Source: Chloromonas sp. AAM2 (Eukaryota; Chlorophyta; Chlorophyceae; Chlamydomonadales; Chlamydomonadaceae). Taken from it: a stretch of 20,469 nt of DNA. Position numbers and translations under genes: made by a program. How positions within the stretch are numbered: the first letter of the stretch is position 1; each line of letters opens with the position of its first letter. Location of the stretch: positions 2,221 to 22,689 of the forward strand of contig QAXH01006563.1 of assembly GCA_004335635.1 (NCBI GenBank), in the 5' to 3' direction. Below, piece by piece: positions 12,001-20,469 of the stretch. Below the pieces are notes generated by a model. It made no database searches. It was not told the origin of the DNA and saw only the letters and a program-made list of their open reading frames with translations.

Positions 12001-13476
12001 TAGGGTGCCAACAGGTTGGTGTAGGCGGGGGCGACTTCGTTCTCCGTGGCAGTGCCGTTCAGCAGCTCGTACAGCAACGGCTTAAACACAAACTGCTCGG
12101 ACTGGTCAATCAGTGTGACCTGAAGCCAAGGCAAGTACAGATGCAAAGGTGAGCGGTGGCGATTGTCCCCTGCTGAGACATGGTGTGATACTGTGGTGAA
12201 AACCCTAGCCGAGGAAAGGGACACACTGTGACAGCTAGCAGGGACCAACTGCTCTGTGTTTGATAGAATTTGATAGATGGCGGAGATAAGATGTGCAGCA
12301 TGTAGAGGCAGGCAGTCAAGAGTTCCAAAATACAAGTGCCTCAGAACAGCTGCAAGCTTTGACGACGTTCTGTGCCTTGGAGCGGTTTGGGGCGTACAGA
12401 AGCTGCCACCGAGACACGTGGCGAGTGGACCATTCTTGTGTTTCTGCGGCTGTGGTCAGGTACAAGTGCTTACAAATCAGTTGTGTATTCATATGCTGTG
12501 TGACAGCTCACCTGAGGTACCTTGTTCTTGGGCCAGAACAGGGACGCCAGGCGCACTGCGGTGTACAAGCCGCCAAAGCCGCCCCCAAGAATGACCACAC
12601 GGGGAGAGCCCGCAGCTGCCGGCAGCAGGCCAGCAAAGCGGGTACAGGGTTAATGAGTTGTCGTGGCAGGCTAGCTGGTGACGCACCCCAGCACTCAGCA
12701 TGCTTGAGGCACAATCAAGGGTGTGGATGAACAAGCACACAGTTTCAGGAATAGCTACCACGATGCATAAGGCACACAATCATGGGTTTGGTCAGCAAGC
12801 AGCACAAAGCTGGGAAATCAGGTGGAGGCGGCATTCCTCCAGCCAGTTGATGCCCTAGACCCCAGCATATCACCAGCATGGCATACGCATCTGTCAGCCT
12901 GGTGCGGTTGTGCATTTGTAACCTAATGTAACAACAAACTGGTCAAGACGGGCAAGAACTGGGCAATGGGCGATGGGCAATGGGCAATGGGCAAGAACCG
13001 TCAGCGCAGCCCAGGTGTCTGCTCAACCTTATGCATGGCTTCATGAACTGGCTGATCTAAACCTATCACATGAGCATGACCAGAGCTGGTCAGGAGCAGG
13101 TGCCTCAACAGCTCTGGGCGTGACATGCTGCTATGCGTAACAGCCTGAGCCCGATTGCTTGGATGCCGCAAATGGGCGAGTGATGACAAAGGAGTTCAAG
13201 GCGCACCTGCTCCTTCTTGGATGGTCACATGTGTGCGAATCAGGCCACGTCTCTGTGCTGTTGCTGGTTGCCATGGGCTGGCACGAGCTGCGTTAACGGT
13301 CCATAGATTGGCTCCTGAAGCATTTAATAAAAACACACAGGCTGTGCTCAGCCAGGCAAGGGTTTACAAGGTTCGAGGCTGGGGGCGGTTGATGATTTTA
13401 TATTATGCGATGCAAGGTACCAACCTGCCAGTTGACTGGCACGAGCGACGGAGCGTCGGATAGCTGACGAGAGCAT
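6040..13476 (-). CDS. NDC1: Type II NAD(P)H dehydrogenase, NDC1 class (NAD(P)H:quinone oxidoreductase)
   Basis: Exons: 13476-13425 (candidate), 12615-12512, 12119-11982, 11397-11332, 11044-10988, 10493-10422, 10140-10003, 9726-9621, 9300-8870, 8487-8344, 7304-7228, 6778-6627 and 6230-6040 (stop TAG). All phases agree, giving 575 residues against about 520 in the plant protein. Features in order: FAD-binding dinucleotide fold VVILGGGFGGLYTAVRL (about 24-40); VTLIDQSEQFVFKPLLYELL; YDYLVVALGAK; VPFNTFEDAIK; NAD(P)H-binding fold VAVVGGGYAGVELA (about 179-192); DLVVWTAGSSP; the second FAD motif RVFALGDVC (about 399-407); and the C-terminal blocks FQQADYVAWNVWAAI, MMSLGSFNAAV and YRQPTDEQR. These are specific to NDC1 rather than to other NDH-2 types. 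NDC1 is a plastid (and dual-targeted) monotopic flavoprotein reducing plastoquinone-type quinones and is needed for vitamin K1 synthesis. It is unusual here in having an Ala/Ser/Asn-rich insert in exon 9300-8870. The first exon is the weakest part: a basic presequence ending in the required phase 1, but with a non-consensus donor. Confidence 0.92.
8031..8077 (+). other. G-run cluster (potential G-quadruplex) inside an NDC1 intron
   Basis: The plus strand carries runs of 3, 6, 4, 7 and 5 G separated by 1-11 nt, within the longest NDC1 intron (8343-7305). The G strand is the template strand of NDC1, so the pre-mRNA would carry C-runs. No function is implied beyond the composition. Confidence 0.4.
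9331..9372. repeat. Perfect 21-bp tandem duplication in an NDC1 intron
   Basis: TTGCACTCATGTGGGCGTTAC occurs twice head to tail without a mismatch (9331-9351 and 9352-9372). It lies in the intron between exons 9726-9621 and 9300-8870, about 30 nt from the splice acceptor. Lack of divergence suggests a recent slippage duplication. Confidence 0.9.
12961..12995. repeat. Heptamer minisatellite (GGGCAAT), five units
   Basis: Five consecutive 7-bp units GGGCAAT, GGGCGAT, GGGCAAT, GGGCAAT, GGGCAAG. It lies upstream of the first secure NDC1 exon, in the first intron if the candidate exon at 13476-13425 is right. Confidence 0.9.
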
Positions 13477-14248
13477 CGGCGTTTGGAGTGTGCCTTTGGA
13501 CGACGTCGCTCTGCCTGTCCTGAGGCGTTGATCGGTTGCACGCATCACAGCCAAAGTTACCAGCAAGTCTGCAGTCAGTCAACGCTATACACATGCAGGA
13601 CAATTGCAGCAAATACAGGCAGGTTTTGTTGAAGTCCCGTGCGGGAGTTATTTATGAAGTCCCGTGCGTCACAGCTGTGGCCTGGTGTACCACCACACAC
13701 AGCCCAACTCTGAGAAAGCGTATGAAGTTCGCGCCGATAAGGCTTCCATCAACCGTCCTGCTGGATGAGAACGTGCCACTTTGGGCAGCAAGCACTTGAT
13801 CATGCGGAGGTAGCAACACTAGGCATTTGTGTGACACCCTGGCCAGATGCAGCAACCTGTGAGTGCAGCAGCGTTGGAGCCTGCGTTGATGCATCACTCT
13901 TTCGTATGCCCTTTGTTTCAGACTTGTAAGCCCTTTGTTTCAGACGTGTAAGGACATGACAAATCAGAAGCCAGATGCGTAGCTACCGATGTGCACAACC
14001 ACTGTTTTTTGGGTGTGAATAGGTAGTCGGCGCGCGCGCACCGTTGTGCATCTGTTTACATCAAGGAAGCCGCCACAGGGAAGACGATGGGATGTGTACT
14101 GTCCTGACCTGTTCTGAGGAAGAACGAAAAAAAGACTCACAAGCACATGCTCGAAGGTAGAAGGGAACAAGACAGACTGCAAGCCAACAGCTGGGAAAGC
14201 CAGGTAAACCAACCATCAAGTACGAATGCACAGCCTCGTGTACTCAAC
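13477..14248. other. Intergenic region between NDC1 and cytochrome c6A
   Basis: No coding exon recognised. It presumably contains the NDC1 promoter. A 14-bp direct repeat (TGAAGTCCCGTGCG at 13630-13643 and 13655-13668) and a 22-bp tandem duplication (13908-13951) lie here. Confidence 0.5.
13908..13951 (+). repeat. 22-bp tandem duplication carrying two TGTAA words
   Basis: GCCCTTTGTTTCAGACTTGTAA is followed directly by a copy differing at one base (T to G). Each copy ends in TGTAA on the plus strand, the opposite strand to both neighbouring genes. Confidence 0.85.
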
Positions 14249-14253
14249 TTACA
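14249..14253 (-). terminator. Candidate TGTAA polyadenylation signal for cytochrome c6A
   Basis: First TGTAA found on the minus strand after the c6A stop codon, about 500 nt downstream. A long 3' UTR is normal in chlorophycean genes, but the short motif makes this tentative. Confidence 0.3.
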
Positions 14254-14755
14254 TCAAGAATTTCATGTCGCTAAGCGCTACGGCAAAACACAGGCCACTA
14301 CTGAATCTGAGTCGAGTCCATCCACAGGCATCAATGATCAGGGGCATGAGCAGCTGCGTCTTGACCATGGTGCTTGGGCCTTCGCGCAATATGAAACACT
14401 TGGTTTCCCCAAGGGCTTGGCTGGGACACAGGCAAGGCTGACCAATGTGGACAGATAGAAAACGCACACATGGGAGATTGTTCGCACCACATATTCTGTG
14501 CACACCTCCAAGACGCTGCTGTGCCTTGGTGAGCTGCTGTTGGCATGGCATATCATAGTCGTTCTGGTAACCTCAGAGGCTGACAGACGTATCAATAGTG
14601 GGGATTTTGCACTAGCGAACTTGGTTGTCCTGACTTTGAAGGTCCACCCTCCCTCGAAACAGGCATAACAAGCTGTTGAGCACCAACTACAAGCGGCTGC
14701 CTTGCTGCTGATGTGTGCAGCTCTGGCTGTCTCTCGGTACACGTGCAGCCGCTGT

Positions 14756-15897
14756 CTACTTTGGCCAGCCTGCCTCTGCCTTGAGCAGCACATAGGAGGC
14801 CAGGTCCCGCACCTGCTCATCAGTCAGCCGAGGGCCAAACGTACACTGACCCTGCAAGGCGCAGATGCCATGGTCTGGTTAGCTCACAACGGTTTGCCTT
14901 TCGAACCCACCTCAGCGCTTAGACTTCACCTGCTGAGCAGGCTGCTGCTCTTTGTGCCATCACGGCTCGCAAACCTCTGGATCAAGCCAAATGACATATG
15001 GTTCGTGGTCAACCCCACCCCTGTGGTGAGCTATCGCCTTTCTGCTGCTCTTCTTGCACATCATGGCTGGCAAACCTTTGAATTCAGCACAGGGCATGTC
15101 CGATTCAAACCAATTTCGCCCCTCTTATTGTGCCTGGATCAGGTTCAAACCACTGTCTGGAACACTCTGGATGAAGTCCAAAGCCATGCCCTGACCTTGT
15201 CAGCTTTATACCACCCTCACCTTGGGTGCACAGTCCTTGCCATACCCAGGCATCTTGCCTTTGCCCTTGTATATGAGTTCATACAGGGCCTGGGGCTCGT
15301 CGTACCCATTCCGCTTCAAGTCGTCAGGGAACAGACTAGCGCCCACTGCAAGCACATTGCCCCCTCCAGCATGGCAGCCTGCATGCAAGCGCCATACACA
15401 TGTGGCATGAAACAACGTTAGGAGCAACCAACCAAACCAACCGGGCGGTTTGCATGCATTTTGAGCGTCATGTGGCAGCACATGGAATCGAAGGCATTGC
15501 GATGTGAAGGATCACCTCTTTCTGCAATTGTGAGCAGAGCGAATGTGTGTTGGAAGCTGTAGTACATGCTCTTGCCCTATCAGTCAAGGTCTGATGAATC
15601 AACCACCACACACGCCCTTGTGCTAACAACCTTGAGTACTATGAGACAGGTTAGCTCACCGGCACACTTCATTGCAAAGTTAGGCTCTACAGTTTCCAAC
15701 TCAAGTGCAGCTGCGGGGCTAGACAGCATGCAGGCTGCCAGCACAGATGCTGCAACGCCCAGTAATTGCTTGCTGCAGCTGGTGCTGGTGCTGGCACTGC
15801 CGCTGCCACCGGCGCTGGTGCTCACTGGGCTTGCCCGGCAGCTGGTGGATGGTGCATGCCGGGCCAGCACTGCATGCACGCATTTGGTTCTCCCAGC
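14756..15897 (-). CDS. Cytochrome c6A, thylakoid lumen (5' end incomplete)
   Basis: Three exons: about 15897-15660, 15378-15221 and 14851-14756 (stop TAG), with intron phases 1 and 0. The first carries a Ser/Ala-rich plastid transit sequence, then a hydrophobic lumen signal (LLGVAASVLAACMLSSPAAA) with a cleavage-like AAA before LELETVEPNF. The haem motif CAGCH is split by the first intron. KGKGKMPGYG holds the axial Met. DCAPKGQCTFGPRL is the two-cysteine loop insertion that separates c6A from ordinary c6, and the protein ends LKAEAGWPK. The position equivalent to the potential-tuning Gln of c6 appears to be Leu (in YELIYKGKG), fitting a low-potential cytochrome. c6A is soluble in the lumen; its partner and role are unsettled, with thiol oxidation and redox sensing both proposed for the family. 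No in-frame ATG precedes the transit sequence before a stop near 15948, so a short upstream first exon is needed. 15897 is a plausible splice acceptor, not the start codon. Confidence 0.92.
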
Positions 15898-16535
15898 CTG
15901 CAGGTCGAAAGAAGCAAGCTCTTCATCAACTACTGCTCTGCGGCATCACTCGACCTCTGCTCAGCTCATCGTCTACTGCTTTGTGACTTCAAAACCTTTG
16001 AAGTGAGCCATATCTCTGGGCCTCAGTCAGATAGAAGCTCTCTTGGAGCACAACGCACTGCATCCGTGCATATGAGTGGCAGACAGCGGATGACCCTATT
16101 CCTGTCTGAGGCTGTTCCCTAGATGTCGATGAACTCATCCAACACATTTGCTTGGTTCTCACATGCCATATGTGCATTGGCCAGAAAATCGAGCTTTGTG
16201 CCGAAGATGCATGAGATGCCGAAGATGCACGAGCAGTGCATGGGGTGGACATGCCATCACGCACCGCCCAGGTTGGTGCACATGTGCCCATCCGCAGCTG
16301 CATCGTGGATTGGTAACTCATCATCGTTGGACGCGGCTTTGATGCTTGCGATCCAATTGCCCCTGCTACGTTTCGGAATAGGAGCGCCGTCAGTCAATTG
16401 TAGCGGTCACACCTGTGATGATAATAATAATTACAGGGCTGATTGCCCTGTTCACTGTTCTGGCATCCTCCTGCATCAGCAACTGCATCACTACCCAGCA
16501 TCGCGCTAGTTCCTGGCCAAGGTTCAACCTGCCAG
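15898..16535. promoter_or_regulatory. Shared upstream region of the divergent cytochrome c6A and SET-protein genes
   Basis: About 640 bp separate the first recognised c6A exon (minus) from the SET-protein ATG (plus). The stretch should hold both promoters and a missing short first exon of c6A. Two minus-strand ATGs with phase-1 donors, near 16010 and near 16170, could splice to an alternative acceptor in the transit region, but neither can be chosen. An 18-bp imperfect duplication (16201-16233, unit CCGAAGATGCATGAGATG) and a short ATAATA run near 16420 are present. No promoter motif is defined. Confidence 0.45.
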
Positions 16536-19500
16536 ATGGCCCATCTCGCACGCAGCCACTACACGTCACACCCCTGCCATTGGCCCCATGCATCTCAGCT
16601 CTATGGGCTGGTGCGGCCCAGCCGGTTCACTCGTGCTGCCCCAGCACAACGCCGCTGCATTGCCAAGGCAGCTGCTGGCCAACCAGACTGGGATGCAGTG
16701 TATGTAGGGCAAGCCCTGCCGGAACCGTACGCTGGCCCTATGGAGGTGCAGCAGACAAAGGGTACGTGGCATGACATGTGTAGCGAGGCCAATTCAATGT
16801 ATCAATCCATGCAGGCCACCTCCATGCACTTGTCATTCTCACCATTCCACACATGAGGTGCCGTCATCACTGACCACACCTCATTTTCCTGTGCAGAAGC
16901 ATGCAACCTTGCTGACAGTAAAACCCTGAATGGTGCACGCTGTAAGCCAGCTTGCAACTCAGCGGGAGTCAGGCGTTAATTTCTCCGCACAAATGCCTCT
17001 TGCCTTACCTTGTCAGTTACATATCCATCGTACACACCCTTGGCTGCCCACCCTGCTGCAGACAAAGGTCGTGGCCTGTTCGCCAGTCGTGACGTGAGCG
17101 CTGGTGAGCTGCTGCTGGTGGCACAGCCGCTGGGCTACATAACGGCAGACGCGGAGGGCACCCTACCCAGCGTCAGCCAACTCGCAGAAGCGTAGGTCAA
17201 GAAAGAAGTGAATTGATGTGACCCATGACAAGTGGTGGGCTGGATGGCACGTTTGCGCTGCCCGCACGTATGATATCACGGTATGTCTGATTGGCTGATG
17301 TGTTCCAGCACATGTGCAACTGCTCAGTGTGTAAAGAAGACGCCTAGAGCCTGAAACAACACAGCAGTCGACGTGTACGTGACGCTTCGACACACCTAGC
17401 CAGTACGTGTTCGTTTCTCGTGTGTGCTCGATCGCTCATGCCCAATGCATGTGCACTTGCAGGCTCAACACCGGCCGCTACACGCCTCATGAGCTGTCGT
17501 GGCTGCATGCCCTGTATGCGGGGGATGCCCATGGCTCACCCGGACCCGTGCCGCCGCTGGGACACGCACACACCGCACAGGAAGTGGAACAGAGGCAGAC
17601 AGTCAGTGATACAGACCTGGATGAGGCAAGGCGACTCAAGATTGTGGGTACGTGCAGACACTTCGGCCTGCGGTTTGCTTCCATGACATTGCATTGTCTG
17701 TCTTCAGTCCTAACGGTTTGTTGCTGTTTAAGAGGCGCAGCATTCCAGGTGAGGCCAGGCACAGTCAGTCAGTCCAAGGGGCGCGTGGTTATGGCTAAAG
17801 CCGTAGCCTGAAATCCATGCATCTCCTGGCCAAGGCCTATGTGATGGTCATGGTATGCATGCAGCCAACCGACCCATGAGGCTGCCTTGCATGCACCATG
17901 TTTCCATGTGTGATGTGCACAGCTGCAGGCATAGCATTGATGGTCCTAGGACAGGTACGGACAGTGTGTGGTGTCAGACGGCGCTAAAAAGGCAGAACGA
18001 TTGTATCATGCTTCTGCATGTGATGGGTCGTTTGCATGTATGTGTGCATGTGTGATGCCATGCAGAGCTGAACCAGATGATCGGTGATTCAGACCCCGCG
18101 GTTGCCGTGGTCAGAGGGGAGGCGCCTGCCGGCTACATGGGCCTCTGGCCTGAGTTTTCTCTGTTCAATCACAGGCAAGCCACATGGTGCAAATCGGGAC
18201 ATGGAAAGTGCTCCTGGCTGATGCAGCCTAGAATATGTAGCGTATGGTTGGAAGCAGCGGGCACACAGTCAGGTGTAGCATGTGCAGTAAGCGAGGACAA
18301 TGCTCTGAGGCTGCAGTTCATCAGTGACACTAGGTAGTCTGCAGGCGCATCTGATATCAACGTCCTTGATCACTTGAACGGACTCTCACCTGCTGCTGGC
18401 ATGTTTTTCTTAATGCTTGAATGCCTCTCACCAGCTCTAACACCAAGCCAACGGCAGGTATGCGCTGCGTTATTGCCACGCAGTTGTGCGCCCAATGCCG
18501 AATGGCACACCGTCCAAGACCGCGTGATAGTGCGAGCCACCAGGGATGTGCCCAAAGTAGGGCATCAATTAGGCAGTAACACGCAAGTATCCAAACAAGG
18601 AGTCAATCACGAAAGTGGTCGACTGATTAATCACAAGTAATGTTCTATGCAACACTCAAGTAATATTATATGCAACACTTAAGTAATAATCTAGAACAGT
18701 ATTATGGTGGCGTCCAAAGCATGCACAGGTTCCGTGTAGGCACTGAGCAGGGCCTTGCAAGCAGGCACTTACGTGAGGATACATGAATGCACTACATGAC
18801 ATTGATAAGCGAGGGGTGGCACGCAGGCTTCCAATATGGCTTCCAATATCAGCGATGAGCGCTGGCTATCAAAACACAACTAATCGATACGTTCTTGATC
18901 TTCAGATTAACTGCCACTGCCAGCGCTATCACTTGCTAAGATGCCACTACCAACCCTGTCCCTCTGTCCTGTTGAGTTGTGCACAGGGCCGTGAGTTGAC
19001 GGTCTCCTACCTAGGACCCCAGACGCTGCGGCCCGCTGCCGAGCGGTTGATGGACCTGCGGGAGGGAAGGGACTTTGCATGCACGTGTGCGCGCTGCGAG
19101 GCGGAGATGGACGATGCATACGGGTGGGTGGCGGGTGAGTGAGTGTCTTGTTAGGAAATTGTCATATCGATGAAATTGAACAGAAGAAGGCTCAAGCTCT
19201 ATGTACAACGTCATCATACATGTACAACATCATCGATGGATGATGCACATGGATGGGTGAAGGGGGCAGGGGAGGCACCATGTCAATGTTCAACTGGCAA
19301 GCCCTGAACCTGCGAACATGTGTTATGCTACTAGGAAATTGATTGATTTCTTCCACGCGTGCACATCTATAACTTCACGCTGCTGTTGCTGCAATGATTG
19401 CCATGTCCTGCCAATCACACTGTGTGTTGCGCCTTTGATGCCTGTCGTGCCTGTTACTGTAGCAAGACACACTCCTGCACCTGTGACCATGTGACATTGC

Positions 19501-20269
19501 TGCTCCTCTTCGCATCCCAGGCCCATGATTGCAGCGGTCCACCATGCGGACGGCATGGTGACGACCGACCTCGTGCCGAATCTACAGGTAGGGTTGTGTT
19601 GAGGCGTAGAAAGTAGACCTACGCGTAGATTGTCTGCTGATATTCCGTGCCACACGAGTATCCGCTTGGTGTTTGAATGTGTTGCCTGTTTACATGTGCA
19701 AGGGACAGTCTTATTCGGCCTGGAAGATGATGTAACGAGAAGTGGCCTAACGGCCTAATGGCCTAATGGTCTAACCAAAAAACGGCTGCACGACCCTCCC
19801 TACAGGCTGCACTAGCGGAGGGTGGTCTGGCAAACCCAAACGCCACCAAGATAGTCGAGGGGGCGATGGAAAGACTGCAGCCAATCCTGGAAGATGTGGA
19901 GCAGAAGATTAAACAGGGTAGGGCTGGCTAGCCTTCAGCTCACCATATTGCGTTGGCAGTCTGTTTGGTAAGCTTGCAAGCAGTGATGCTTGCTCGAGGT
20001 CATTATCAATTTGCCCTGGCCAGCGATGCATGTTAGAGCACAGGTCATTGGAAAACATCCGCATGGTTCATGCTGGTTGCAATGTCGCTGGAGCCACTGT
20101 GCTGTCATGAAGCAGAATCACACAGTCACAGTGGTACATGAATTGCTAATGACCTACTGCCGGCCCCCCTCATGCGTTCACAGGGGGCTCCGATGGCACT
20201 GGCGGCGCTGACCACCCTGAGCTTGCTGGGTGGCTCAGGGCATCGGCCTACCAAGCATATTCAGTACAG
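16536..20269 (+). CDS. SET-domain protein with presequence-like N terminus, 3' end outside the window
   Basis: Nine exons: 16536-16761, 17062-17191, 17463-17647, 18066-18174, 18484-18556, 18987-19138, 19521-19587, 19806-19917 and 20184-20269, 380 codons with all phases agreeing. Residues 1-48 are basic and hydroxylated (RPSRFTRAAPAQRRCIAKAA), like an algal plastid presequence. The SET core follows: DKGRGLFASRDVSAGELLLV (about 76-95), FSLFNHSCAPNAEW (NHSC at 215-218), VIVRATRDVPKGRELTVSY (catalytic-type Tyr249), then a post-SET-like CTCARC (Cys 273, 275, 278). SET proteins transfer methyl groups from S-adenosylmethionine to lysines of histones or other proteins. No MYND finger is visible, so it is SMYD-like only in its SET and post-SET parts. 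Exons 7-9 encode a helical C-terminal region ending WLRASAYQAYSVQ. The exon 6 donor is uncertain (19123 also fits). The exon 4 donor is GC rather than GT. Substrate and location are unproven. Confidence 0.88.
18635..18691. repeat. AT-rich 23-bp tandem repeat in a SET-gene intron
   Basis: Two copies of a 23-bp unit starting AAGTAAT and containing TATGCAACACT (18635-18657 and 18658-18680), followed by a partial third AAGTAATAATC. They differ at a few positions. They lie between exons 18484-18556 and 18987-19138. Confidence 0.85.
19744..19775. repeat. 8-bp tandem repeat GGCCTAAT, four units
   Basis: GGCCTAAC, GGCCTAAT, GGCCTAAT, GGTCTAAC in direct succession, in the intron before exon 19806-19917, ending about 30 nt before the splice acceptor. 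Confidence 0.9.
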
Positions 20270-20383
20270 GTCAGTACCTGATGCAAGTTGCAAGACACGT
20301 AGCATCTCCTTGATTCATCTCAAATCAAGCCAGGGTCACCACACCCTTGCGCAATCTGTACTTTGCACTCATGATCTTGGCAG

Positions 20384-20419
20384 CCAGACATGGAAGGCAG
20401 TGGTGCCTTGGCTCGCGTG
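20384..20419 (+). CDS. Possible tenth exon of the SET gene, partial
   Basis: A CAG acceptor at 20381-20383 would continue the frame in the phase 0 left by exon 9, reading PDMEGSGALARV before running into the GT-rich repeat. It is open but short and has no recognisable motif. The exon end cannot be placed because the GTGC repeat offers many donors. Confidence 0.3.
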
Positions 20420-20420
20420 G

Positions 20421-20429
20421 TTGTGTGTG

Positions 20430-20469
<40 letters not shown>
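20421..20469. repeat. GT/GTGC microsatellite at the right edge
   Basis: TTGTGTGTGT passes into at least nine GTGC units that continue off the window. The true length is unknown, and the position coincides with the window end, as happens when assemblies stop in a repeat. Confidence 0.95.

Noticed and set aside
14702..15421. 239-codon plus-strand open frame
   Set aside because: It lies antisense across cytochrome c6A exons 2 and 3 and their intron, shows no domain, and the minus strand carries the conserved protein.
1..20469. Phage, CRISPR, toxin-antitoxin or bacterial operon systems
   Set aside because: No repeat-spacer array, no ribosome-binding sites or tightly packed genes. The split exons show a eukaryotic nuclear locus.

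Overview
The window looks like nuclear DNA of a green alga, most likely Chlorophyceae. Its genes are split into many short exons by introns of roughly 200-1,000 nt with GT...AG borders. Two of the four genes are plastid redox proteins of the green lineage, and the polyadenylation word typical of the group (TGTAA) lies downstream of at least one of them. There is no operon structure, tRNA, rRNA or CRISPR array. The species cannot be named from this sequence alone. No complete exon set is obvious from single ORFs. The models below were built by matching conserved protein blocks and requiring every intron phase to agree.

Layout, left to right. (1) 1-746, minus strand: a long open frame encoding a coiled-coil, Ala/Gln-rich protein segment that runs off the left edge. 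It is either a retroelement ORF1-like sequence or the C-terminal part of the next gene. (2) 857-4644, minus: a Core-2/I-branching (DUF266/GT14-like) glycosyltransferase with a type II signal anchor, rebuilt from eight exons. (3) 4645-5819: non-coding, holding the upstream region of that gene and the 3' flank of the next. (4) 6040 to about 13476, minus: a type II NAD(P)H dehydrogenase of the NDC1 class, in 12 well-supported exons plus a candidate first exon, with an unusual Ala/Ser-rich insertion. (5) 14756 to about 15897, minus: cytochrome c6A, in three exons with the first exon incomplete at its 5' end. (6) 15898-16535: a likely shared upstream region between diverging genes. (7) 16536 to beyond 20269, plus: a SET-domain protein with a presequence-like N terminus, in nine exons plus a possible tenth, running off the right edge. 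One of its introns appears to be of the rare GC-AG type and falls inside the catalytic NHSC motif.

NDC1 passes electrons from NAD(P)H to quinones in plastids and is linked to plastoquinone/plastoglobule and vitamin K1 metabolism. Cytochrome c6A is a low-potential thylakoid-lumen cytochrome of uncertain role. The two lie head to tail, and a SET protein that may also be plastid-targeted diverges from them. A functional link is only an inference from position. The introns and spacers carry several short tandem duplications (8-25 bp periods) and a GTGC microsatellite at the right edge.
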